A DNA stretch of 5,744 nt. Source: Candidatus Alectryobacillus merdavium. GTDB taxonomy: Bacteria; Bacillota_I; Bacilli_A; RFN20; CAG-826. Shown in pieces: positions 1 through 5,485 of this stretch (positions are counted from its first letter, which is position 1; each line of letters begins with the position of its first letter). The translations under genes were made by a program, and so were the position numbers. The notes beneath the pieces are model-generated. The model had not been told where the DNA came from. It saw only the letters and a list, made by a program, of their open reading frames with translations, and did not search any database. The stretch is taken from the NCBI GenBank assembly GCA_017694735.1, contig JADIMN010000167.1, positions 1-5,744 of the forward strand, read 5' to 3'.

Positions 1-315
1 GGTGAAATAAAATTTGAAAATACCATTAGCCGTCTTACAGGCATTGCCAATCCTCGTCAAATAGAAAGAGTGCCAGCAGGGACAATTTTTGATTTTAAAC
101 TCGTTTATAATGTAGAAAATAAAGATGAATTGATTGAAGATATGCAGACTTTAGCTGGTGGTTTAAAACTTTTGCAAGCTGATTATCTAGGCGGTCATGG
201 CTCTCGTGGTTATGGTAGAGTTAGCTTTGAAGATTTGAATGTAAAACAGATAATCAATGAAGATAATCAAATCGATATTAATGAGATTGAAAGCATTTTT
301 AAAGGAAGCAAATAA
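1..315 (+). CDS. csm3: Csm3, type III-A RAMP backbone subunit (C-terminal part)
   Basis: This reading frame is open from the first base, so the gene begins outside the window; 104 residues are visible, roughly half of a usual Csm3. Csm3 is a Cas7-type RAMP protein that polymerises along the crRNA in the Csm complex and cuts target RNA at 6-nt intervals. The fragment shows the conserved stretch ENTISRLTGIANPRQIERVP (residues 6-25), then PAGT, and the glycine-rich RAMP loop GGHGSRGYGRV (residues 64-74), all typical of Csm3. The catalytic aspartate of the family lies in the missing N-terminal part and cannot be checked. The stop codon is 2 nt before csm4, and a purine-rich AAAGGA at 301-306 inside the 3' end can serve as the csm4 ribosome binding site. 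The identity is very secure from both sequence and neighbours. Confidence 0.95.
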   Translation, partial: GEIKFENTISRLTGIANPRQIERVPAGTIFDFKLVYNVENKDELIEDMQTLAGGLKLLQADYLGGHGSRGYGRVSFEDLNVKQIINEDNQIDINEIESIFKGSK

Positions 316-317
316 TT

Positions 318-1328
318 ATGAAGTATGCGATTTATACATTAAAGTTTTTAACACCAGTGCATTTTGGCAATAGTGCTAATGGTGGCAGTTTAGAAAAAAC
401 TTCACTTATTTGCAGTGCAGATACGTATTTCAGTGCATTATGCTGGGAAGCTAGTTTATTTTCTGATGAATTAGTTGAGCAATTAGTAGAAAAATTTAAT
501 TCGGGAAAATTGAACATTTCCAGTTTATTTCCTTTTTGCATTAGAAATACTGATTTTGAATTTTATTTGCCAAAGCCTTTTTTGCAAGCAGAAATTGCAC
601 GCGAACAAATCCAGCCTTTTTCAGTGATGAAAGAGGATATGATAAAATTAAAACAGATGAAAAAAACATCTTTTATTCGTGCTAGTAAAATGAAAGATTT
701 TATGACAGCCGTAAATCATAAACAGTTTTTTGATATCAATGAACCTCTTTTTGCCTATAAAGAAACGAATACAAAAGTAAATACTCGTTTAACGGAGTCT
801 ATGCCGTATTTTATCAACACATATCATTTTGTAGATAATGCTGGATTGTATTTCGTTGTATCTTTTGAAGATGAAGAGGATTTATCAATGCTAGATAAAT
901 TGATTAAAAGTCTAGGTTATAGCGGTATTGGTGGCAAACATAGTTCTGGTTATGGAAAATATGAATTTGCTGATGAAGAAATTATTATATATGATGAAGA
1001 AGACGGAATATATGAAGATGCTATAGCATTGATAAGAGCGTTAAAAGTAAAAGGCAGATTTCAATTAAATATTGCACCTGTTACACCTCTGGCAAAAGAT
1101 ATAACAGATATAAAATTTGGATTTTATAAATTGACTAAAAGAAGCGGTTTTGTTTATGCTGATAAATACGATAATTATATAAAGAAAAACAATATCTATA
1201 TGATAGCTGAAGGTTCATGTTTTCTTAAACAAATACAGGGCAATATGATTGAAGAACAAATTGAAGGGGTAAGTCATAAAATTTATCGCAATGGCTTAGG
1301 AATGTTTGTGGGGCTGAATTATGAATAA
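318..1328 (+). CDS. csm4: Csm4, type III-A RAMP subunit binding the crRNA 5' tag
   Basis: This 336-residue protein fits Csm4, a Cas5-like RAMP protein that caps the 5'-tag end of the crRNA and links the Csm3 filament to Cas10. The N-terminus (YTLKFLTPVHFGNSANGG) is a RAMP first strand followed by the conserved HFG motif. A glycine-rich loop, GYSGIGGKHSSGYGK, lies at about residues 200-214. The second half has features characteristic of Csm4: YKLTKRSGFVYADK, then IYMIAEGSCF, and a histidine-containing C-terminal segment ending in NGLGMFVGL. The ATG start is 2 nt after the csm3 stop, with AAAGGA about 11 nt upstream. The 3' end overlaps the csm5 start by 8 nt (ATGAATAA), which suggests coupled translation. 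Length and motif order are normal and no damage is seen. Confidence 0.94.
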   Translation: MKYAIYTLKFLTPVHFGNSANGGSLEKTSLICSADTYFSALCWEASLFSDELVEQLVEKFNSGKLNISSLFPFCIRNTDFEFYLPKPFLQAEIAREQIQPFSVMKEDMIKLKQMKKTSFIRASKMKDFMTAVNHKQFFDINEPLFAYKETNTKVNTRLTESMPYFINTYHFVDNAGLYFVVSFEDEEDLSMLDKLIKSLGYSGIGGKHSSGYGKYEFADEEIIIYDEEDGIYEDAIALIRALKVKGRFQLNIAPVTPLAKDITDIKFGFYKLTKRSGFVYADKYDNYIKKNNIYMIAEGSCFLKQIQGNMIEEQIEGVSHKIYRNGLGMFVGLNYE

Positions 1329-2526
1329 TAGAGATTTTCAAGAAACGTATAAAATGGCGGTGGAAATATTAACACCTGTTAATATCGCTTGTAATGAAGT
1401 ATTAAAGGCTAATGAATATCTATATGATGCCAAGACAAGTACAGTATATTTTCTCAATCAAATGATGTGGCATAAATTCATCTATACACATAATTTATTT
1501 GATGAATATGAACGGTATATAAAAAGTTCTAGTGAAAAGAGTTTATATGAATGGCTTCAATCTTTTGGTTATAAAATAAATGATATTAAATTAGCTATAA
1601 AATCAAAGGCTTTTGCCCATGTAAATGTATTAAAAAGTAAAAAGACTTTAAATGAAATAATGCTACAAAGTAAATTAATAGATGGAACGCCATTCATTCC
1701 TGGAAGTAGCATTAAAGGCGTAATTAGAACGGCTATTTTATATGATTTATCAAATAAAAATAGAGAAATAAAAAAACGTTATTGGAATGAAATAAAAAGC
1801 TTAAGAAGTAGTATGAAATCTGCTCAAATAAAGAAGTATTTGATAAATGATATTAATAAAGATATCAATAAAAAAGCTACAAATTTAGAAGTAGCATTAT
1901 TGCATAAATTAAACTTAGTGAATAAAGAAAACAAGCCAATTAAACAGTTTAATGCTGTTTGCAGTGTAATGCGCGGTATCAGTGTTGGTGATAGTGAACA
2001 TATAAATCAAGCTGTACCGATGGAAGTATTGCAAAAAATTGATTTAGGGTTAAATAAAGATGTTGATGTAGGAAAAGAATTGCCTGTATTTCGTGAATGT
2101 ATTTTGCCAAAAGCTAAATTTAATTTTCAATTAAAGATAGATAAAACGATGACAAAGGAAATCGGCATAAATTCTATAGATGATTTGCTTAGAGTACTGC
2201 AAAATTATTTTGATTTTGTCAATGATATATTTAAAAGTGCTTTTGGTAAAAGATGTGAACATTTATTTGATGAAATAAATGGTGGCAATATTTATCTTGG
2301 TAGTAATACTGGATTTTTAACGAAAACGCTTGTAATGGCATTGGCTGATAGAAAAGAAGAAGCAGTCGATTTCATTCGTGATTTATTAGATATGAACTTT
2401 AACCAAAAAGACGCTAAACATAATGGAATAAAAGATACTAAGATATCGCCGAGAACTTTAAAAGCTACTAAATACAAAGGAAATACAATACTTATGGGAG
2501 TTGCCAAGATATATAAAGATGAATAA
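1321..2526 (+). CDS. csm5: Csm5, type III-A RAMP subunit at the crRNA 3' end
   Basis: This 401-residue protein matches Csm5, the Cas7-like RAMP subunit at the crRNA 3' end of the Csm complex, which in studied systems also helps crRNA 3'-end maturation. The N-terminus contains the family motif EILTPVNI. The diagnostic Csm5 motif GTPFIPGSSIKGVIRT is at residues 122-137. SVGDS follows near the middle, then a glycine-containing loop NGGNIYLGSNTGFLTKT from residue 320, and a C-terminal PRTLKATKYKGNTILMGVAKI. It is at the long end of the usual Csm5 size. The start ATG overlaps the end of csm4 by 8 nt and has only a weak G-rich stretch (GGGG near 1309-1313) upstream, so translation probably depends on csm4. 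The middle part (about residues 150-200) is lysine- and asparagine-rich and shows no motif I recognise. Confidence 0.93.
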   Translation: MNNRDFQETYKMAVEILTPVNIACNEVLKANEYLYDAKTSTVYFLNQMMWHKFIYTHNLFDEYERYIKSSSEKSLYEWLQSFGYKINDIKLAIKSKAFAHVNVLKSKKTLNEIMLQSKLIDGTPFIPGSSIKGVIRTAILYDLSNKNREIKKRYWNEIKSLRSSMKSAQIKKYLINDINKDINKKATNLEVALLHKLNLVNKENKPIKQFNAVCSVMRGISVGDSEHINQAVPMEVLQKIDLGLNKDVDVGKELPVFRECILPKAKFNFQLKIDKTMTKEIGINSIDDLLRVLQNYFDFVNDIFKSAFGKRCEHLFDEINGGNIYLGSNTGFLTKTLVMALADRKEEAVDFIRDLLDMNFNQKDAKHNGIKDTKISPRTLKATKYKGNTILMGVAKIYKDE

Positions 2527-3304
2527 TATGCTCAAAATACTCGAAGTAAAAATACAGATAGATTTTAAAAGCAATGAACGCAGTACAAAACCGCTTAACA
2601 TGATTATGAATGAATTATTGTTAAGTTATGTTGATATTGATTATAGGGATATGATTTCATCACAGATAATAAAACCGTATACGCAAAGTATAGTATTTTC
2701 TAAAGAAGAGAATTTGTATATCTGGAAGATAGCTAGTTTAGATACACAAGCAACAGAAAATATCTTATACGTTTTTAGAGATAAGCTATCAGAAGAAATA
2801 TTTTTAAAGCAGTATGATATCGTTTTAAGGGTGCAAGCTAAGAATTATATTCATAGTACGACTTATCGGCAGTTAGTGGAAAAATACTTTACTACTGATT
2901 GCCGATGCAGGAAAATTGATTTAGAATTTGTTACACCAACGATTTTTTACAGTAATGATGAATATGCTGTTTTGCCGCAGCTTACAAATTTATTAGAAAA
3001 TCTCATATGTATATGGAATTTGTTTGCAGGTGAAAATGTATTGCAGGAACAAAATCTATCTTTAAATTTGGCAAAGCAAATATATGTGATAGATTATGAT
3101 TTTAATATAAAACCGATAGTCGATGAAGATAATAAAGTGCCAGCACTTACGGGAATTTATTCTTTAGGTTTAAGGCATAATATCATGGCGAAAAAAATTA
3201 TATGTATGCTTGCTGAATTTGCGCAGTATTGTGGTATTGGCAAAAAGACTGATTTGGGCTGGGGCAATGTAAAGTCAACTATTTTTAGAAATAATAAAAT
3301 ATAA
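2519..3304 (+). CDS. cas6: Cas6-family RAMP protein, possibly lacking the catalytic histidine
   Basis: This 261-residue protein resembles the long Cas6 subfamily often found with type III loci (the precrRNA-processing RAMP group, PF10040/COG5551). It shows IIKPYTQS at residues 50-57, YIWKIASL, TTYRQLVEKY, the strand KIDLEFVTPTIFYSN, ENLICIWNLF, and a C-terminal glycine-rich RNA-binding loop GIGKKTDLGWGNV at 239-251. Cas6 cuts pre-crRNA inside the repeat. No histidine is present before residue 112; the only two are H112 (IHSTTY) and H220 (LRHN), so the usual N-terminal general acid/base is not visible. I chose ATG 2519 because it recreates the 8-nt ATGAATAA overlap seen at csm4/csm5. ATG 2528 (1 nt after the csm5 stop) is also possible, and TTG 2501 is less likely. 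It could instead be a non-catalytic binding partner of the next gene's product. The family assignment is good; activity is unknown. Confidence 0.8.
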   Translation: MNNMLKILEVKIQIDFKSNERSTKPLNMIMNELLLSYVDIDYRDMISSQIIKPYTQSIVFSKEENLYIWKIASLDTQATENILYVFRDKLSEEIFLKQYDIVLRVQAKNYIHSTTYRQLVEKYFTTDCRCRKIDLEFVTPTIFYSNDEYAVLPQLTNLLENLICIWNLFAGENVLQEQNLSLNLAKQIYVIDYDFNIKPIVDEDNKVPALTGIYSLGLRHNIMAKKIICMLAEFAQYCGIGKKTDLGWGNVKSTIFRNNKI

Positions 3305-3315
3305 AGAGAAGAAAT

Positions 3316-3322
3316 AAAGGGG
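3316..3322 (+). promoter_or_regulatory. Strong ribosome binding site of the second cas6
   Basis: AAAGGGG lies 6 nt before the ATG at 3329, in an A/G-rich gap. It is the best Shine-Dalgarno match in the cas operon; the overlapping csm4/csm5/cas6 junctions have only weak sites. This suggests the second Cas6 is made independently of upstream translation, perhaps in larger amounts. That last point is inference. Confidence 0.75.
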
Positions 3323-3328
3323 AAGAAA

Positions 3329-4021
3329 ATGGAAGTATATCAAATAAGAATGAAAGTGTATTTATTGGAGGATATTCCAGTAAATAGCGTGCAGACAAGA
3401 ATTACGGATTTTATCGATAGAGCCTTTTTAAAAAAGCGTGAGCTATCTGTTTTGCATGAAGTAAATACGTACAAAAATTATTGCTACGATTTATTATATC
3501 CTGTAGAAGCGGATAAGATTTATAAAAAAGGCAATATCTACACTTTGACTATTCGTACGATAGATAAAAATATGGCGGATTTTTTTCAACAAATTTGTGT
3601 AAATACATATACAAAATATATAAAAGGTTTAAATGTGGATTTTAGAATTCTGCCGAAAAAAATAATTGAATTCATTTATACTTTAACACCGCTCATTGTA
3701 AAAGATGAAAGAGGATATTGGCGAAGTGTGATGAGTGAAGAAGAATTTGCAAGACGCATACGCATAAATCTAGCCAATAAATGGAATTTGTTCAATAATG
3801 ATAATATAGATGAGAATTTTCAATTATATACAACAATGGAGTTTTTGAATAAAGTTCCTATTTCGATAGAATACAAAAATGTAAAATTATTAGGTGATAA
3901 AATTCGCCTAAGCGTTGCAGATAATGAAATAGCACAAAAAATGGCATATATGTCATTAGGCACAGGCTTAGGAGAAATGAACTCCCGCGGAGCAGGTTTT
4001 GTAAATTATCGCTGGTTATAA
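3329..4021 (+). CDS. cas6: Cas6 pre-crRNA endoribonuclease (second cas6 copy)
   Basis: This 230-residue protein fits the classic Cas6 family (TIGR01877 type), which cuts CRISPR transcripts 8 nt before the repeat end to give tagged crRNAs. The pattern LHEVNTYKNYCYDLLYP places H43 and K49 six residues apart, the same spacing as the His/Lys pair of Pyrococcus Cas6 (H46, K52), so H43 is the likely catalytic residue. The middle strand TLTPLIVKDERGYW (118-131) and the C-terminal glycine-rich loop GTGLGEMNSRGAGFV (211-225) are family hallmarks. The ATG has a strong ribosome binding site and a 24-nt gap from the preceding gene, so it may be translated independently. It is the last gene before the shared terminator and faces the CRISPR array. 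Its sequence differs greatly from the preceding Cas6-like protein, so the pair is not a recent duplication. Confidence 0.87.
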   Translation: MEVYQIRMKVYLLEDIPVNSVQTRITDFIDRAFLKKRELSVLHEVNTYKNYCYDLLYPVEADKIYKKGNIYTLTIRTIDKNMADFFQQICVNTYTKYIKGLNVDFRILPKKIIEFIYTLTPLIVKDERGYWRSVMSEEEFARRIRINLANKWNLFNNDNIDENFQLYTTMEFLNKVPISIEYKNVKLLGDKIRLSVADNEIAQKMAYMSLGTGLGEMNSRGAGFVNYRWL

Positions 4022-4045
4022 AAATAAATAATGAAAATAAAAAAG

Positions 4046-4071
4046 CAGCATGAATTTCATGCTGTTTTTTT
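4046..4071. terminator. Bidirectional intrinsic terminator between cas operon and array
   Basis: CAGCATG (4046-4052), loop AATTT, and CATGCTG (4058-4064) form a perfect 7-bp stem, extendable by two A-T pairs inside the loop. On the plus strand it is followed by seven T (4065-4071), ending the cas operon 24 nt after the last stop. On the minus strand the stem is followed by C and then TTTTTTATTTTC, so it can also stop the leftward CRISPR transcript just past the degenerate repeat. Confidence 0.85.
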
Positions 4072-4083
4072 ATGCCTTTTTTA

Positions 4084-4112
4084 GTTATTTGCAAAAATTG
4101 TTAGGGTTTATC
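4084..4112 (-). repeat. Degenerate leader-distal CRISPR repeat
   Basis: The 21 bases at 4092-4112 match the repeat with one change (4104), but the tag end (4084-4091) is almost entirely altered. In the minus-strand reading the 5' part is kept and the 3' part has decayed, the usual state of the last repeat of an array. It fixes the trailer end at the cas side. It is followed by a 36-bp spacer (4113-4148) before the first intact repeat. Confidence 0.88.
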
Positions 4113-4577
4113 CTATGAAGCAACATTTATTATGGGTTGCAAAGGTATGTTATCGTACAAAAATTGTTATGGTTTATCTTTTAGTGTTGAAGCGTTGTAT
4201 CAACTTCAAATATAGTATTCGTACAAGAATTGTTATGGTTTATCTATTAAAGATAGTTATTATGTAGCAATTATTAATAGGTATTCGTACAAAAATTGTT
4301 ATGGTTTATCGCCTCCAGCCTCTTAGCTTCCGCACTAGTTTTATTAGTATTCGTACAAAAATTGCTATGGTTTATCTCCGAGCCAACGCTAGCATTAAAA
4401 TTAACCTGTGTACTTATTCGTACAAAAATTGTTATGGTTTATCTTTAATACAAATGTATTTATCATGAAAAATAACGCTTTATTCGTACAAAAATTGTTA
4501 TGGTTTATTGTGCTAAAGCTGGCCAATAAAAATCAAAGCGTGTTGCTTTATTCGTACAAAAATTGTTATGGTTTATC
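4084..4577 (-). CRISPR. Type III-A CRISPR array, seven repeats plus a degenerate end repeat
   Basis: The 29-bp repeat cores are at 4150-4178, 4216-4244, 4282-4310, 4348-4376, 4415-4443, 4481-4509 and 4549-4577, with a decayed copy at 4084-4112. Read on the minus strand, the repeat starts GATAAACCATAAC and ends TTGTACGAATA. One more base next to the spacer is C in the four cas-proximal good repeats and A in the three leader-proximal ones, so the true unit is probably 30 bp. With that unit the spacers are 36 bp, except 37 (4377-4413) and 38 (4510-4547). The last eight bases, ACGAATAC, resemble the Csm crRNA tags ACGAGAAC and ACGGAAAC. A short ACAA/UUGU hairpin sits directly before this tag, where Cas6 would cut. 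Single changes occur at 4227, 4365 and 4509; 4150-4178 differs at two tag bases. Minus-strand transcription is supported by the terminal repeat decay, the tag and the leader promoter. Spacer targets were not identified. Confidence 0.97.
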
Positions 4578-4750
4578 CTTGTAAAATCAAGGTTTGTATA
4601 TTTAGTATAGCTTAAATTTATTTATTTGACAAGGTTTTGCTGATTTTTACCAAGTGATGAAGGTTTTTTCTGTTTTTGTAAAAAAGCGTGATAAAAGCTT
4701 ATAAATAAAGGGTTTAAAAATATTTACAATTTTTTTTGCTGGTAAATATA
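4578..4750 (-). other. CRISPR leader region
   Basis: This AT-rich, gene-free stretch lies between the newest repeat and the terminator of the flavodoxin gene. It contains the array promoter (4604-4632). It also has an inverted repeat touching the first repeat: CCTTG at 4577-4581 and CAAGG at 4588-4592. The motif AAACCTT (minus strand) occurs three times, at 4589-4595, 4631-4637 and 4660-4666. Leader function is inferred from position opposite the degenerate repeat. The right boundary is set only by the neighbouring terminator. Confidence 0.8.
4604..4632 (-). promoter_or_regulatory. Promoter of the CRISPR array (sigma-A type)
   Basis: On the minus strand, TTGTCA (4627-4632, one change from TTGACA) is followed after exactly 17 bp by TATACT (4604-4609, one change from TATAAT). 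The start site would be near 4597, about 20 nt before the first repeat, so the array transcript would carry only a very short leader. Most of that short leader is the CCTTG/CAAGG hairpin. Position, spacing and orientation all agree with array transcription toward the cas genes. Confidence 0.82.
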
Positions 4751-4778
4751 AAAGACTGAATGTAATCATTCAGTCTTT
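4751..4778 (-). terminator. Terminator of the flavodoxin gene
   Basis: AAAGACTGAATG (4751-4762), loop TAAT, and CATTCAGTCTTT (4767-4778) form a perfect 12-bp hairpin 7 nt after the stop codon of the minus-strand gene. On that strand it runs into TTTTATATTTACC, a moderate U-tract. It separates the flavodoxin transcript from the CRISPR leader, which has its own promoter. Confidence 0.82.
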
Positions 4779-4785
4779 CGGGGAT

Positions 4786-5334
4786 TTATTTATTAAGATA
4801 TTTTTCTCTTAATGCTAATTTATGTTTCATAGCAGCGATAAAATCTTTCGCTCTTTGAATGTCATTTTCATCGGGGTGTTTTGCTGCACTTTCCCAGCGT
4901 TTTTTATTGCGTTCTGTAGCTGCATGCGGGTCATTTTTATCTGTATTATTTTGACGGCGAGCTAATAGCGCAGGATTTATCTTGCCTTGGCTGGAAAATG
5001 TTCCTAGTATAGTACAATCTTCGCCTAATTTATAAGCAGCACGGGCAAATGCTGTTACAGCGTGTTCACTGCCAGGTTCTGTGCCATGAGTCTGAAATAA
5101 CATGACTGTTTTATGTTTAATTGTAGTCAAAAATTCTTGAACAGTTTTATCAGGTGCACCACGAGTCAACCAATAACCCACAGCGATATAATCATAATCA
5201 TCGAGATTTATTTTATCTATTTCTTTGATAGAAAAAATATCCGCTTCACCATCAGCAAATGTAGTATACATAGCTTCAGCGATTTGTTTTGTGTTGCCAG
5301 TTAGGCTGGAATAAACGATTAACCATTTATGCAA
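4786..5334 (-). CDS. Flavodoxin-family protein with C-terminal extension
   Basis: This 182-residue protein should bind FMN and act as a cytoplasmic electron carrier or flavin-domain partner; the substrate is unknown. The N-terminus has a flavodoxin fold start, WLIVYSSLTGNTKQIAEA, with the phosphate-binding loop at residues 9-15 (SSLTGNT). Further likely flavin loops are VGYWLTRGAP (52-61) and THGTEPGSE (82-90). After the fold there is a charged tail with DPHAATERNKKRWESAAKHPDENDI (about 135-159) instead of a second domain. The start codon is TTG at 5334: the next in-frame ATG is at residue 22 and would remove the FMN loop, while GAAGGA sits 6 nt before the TTG. The gene appears monocistronic, with its own promoter region and terminator. 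The short flavodoxins paired with bilirubin reductase (BilS) look broadly similar, but no such partner is seen here, so I give no symbol. It has no evident link to the CRISPR locus. Confidence 0.85.
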   Translation of the reverse strand: MHKWLIVYSSLTGNTKQIAEAMYTTFADGEADIFSIKEIDKINLDDYDYIAVGYWLTRGAPDKTVQEFLTTIKHKTVMLFQTHGTEPGSEHAVTAFARAAYKLGEDCTILGTFSSQGKINPALLARRQNNTDKNDPHAATERNKKRWESAAKHPDENDIQRAKDFIAAMKHKLALREKYLNK

Positions 5335-5340
5335 AAATAT

Positions 5341-5346
5341 TCCTTC
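5341..5346 (-). promoter_or_regulatory. Ribosome binding site that decides the TTG start
   Basis: On the minus strand GAAGGA is placed 6 nt before the TTG at 5334-5332. This well-spaced site, together with the FMN-binding loop encoded just after it, is why the TTG is taken as the start of the flavodoxin gene. Confidence 0.75.
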
Positions 5347-5367
5347 TTTCTAGTTCTTTTAGAGCAG

Positions 5368-5404
5368 ATTATACTATATCATTTTATGCAATGAATAGAT
5401 TATA
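5368..5404 (-). promoter_or_regulatory. Possible promoter region of the flavodoxin gene
   Basis: Two perfect TATAAT hexamers occur on the minus strand, at 5368-5373 and 5399-5404, each followed by CT (TATAATCT). The first is 34 nt before the TTG start. Neither has a convincing -35 box at 16-18 bp; the best candidate for the first is TTCATT. In such AT-rich DNA a lone -10 match is weak evidence. Confidence 0.4.
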
Positions 5405-5440
5405 TCTTATTTTCAATTTAATTTCCGTTGTTTTTACAAC

Positions 5441-5470
5441 AAAAACCCCTGCTATATAAAATAACAGGGG
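5441..5470 (-). terminator. Terminator of the Clp ATPase gene
   Basis: CCCCTG (5446-5451) and CAGGGG (5465-5470) form a GC-rich 6-bp stem, with inner TAT/ATA pairing possible past one mismatch. On the minus strand it is followed directly by five T (5445-5441). It lies 15 nt after the stop codon of the Clp gene, so it is a good intrinsic terminator. Confidence 0.85.
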
Positions 5471-5485
5471 CTTTATATTTATATA

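Noticed and set aside
332..541. Small open frame on the minus strand inside csm4
   Set aside because: It is a shadow frame opposite a confidently identified gene, with no recognisable domain or ribosome binding site.
2501..2518. TTG at 2501 as the start of the first cas6
   Set aside because: It would add six residues and overlap csm5 by 26 nt, while ATG 2519 reproduces the short overlap seen at csm4/csm5. GGGAG at 2496-2500 is directly adjacent to the TTG, too close for a ribosome binding site.
3858..4094. Minus-strand open frame across the end of the second cas6 and the terminator
   Set aside because: It spans the terminator hairpin, lies opposite conserved cas6 codons and begins in the degenerate repeat, so it is a chance frame.
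4187..4460. Inverted repeats inside three spacers (4187-4192/4204-4209, 4245-4250/4274-4279, 4447-4452/4455-4460)
   Set aside because: Six-base arms are expected by chance in AT-rich 36-bp segments, and spacers derive from unrelated foreign DNA.
4084..4577. Array read on the plus strand, in the same direction as the cas genes
   Set aside because: The degenerate repeat lies at the cas side, the Csm-like tag appears only on the minus strand, and a 17-bp-spaced promoter reads into the array from the right.
4626..4631. Perfect TTGACA on the plus strand in the leader
   Set aside because: No -10 hexamer follows at 16-18 bp and no plus-strand gene lies downstream; it overlaps the minus-strand -35 box because TTGTCAA is nearly self-complementary.
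5427..5440. Small hairpin GTTG/CAAC beside the Clp terminator
   Set aside because: The four-base stem is too short to call as a separate terminator; the GC-rich hairpin next to it already explains termination.
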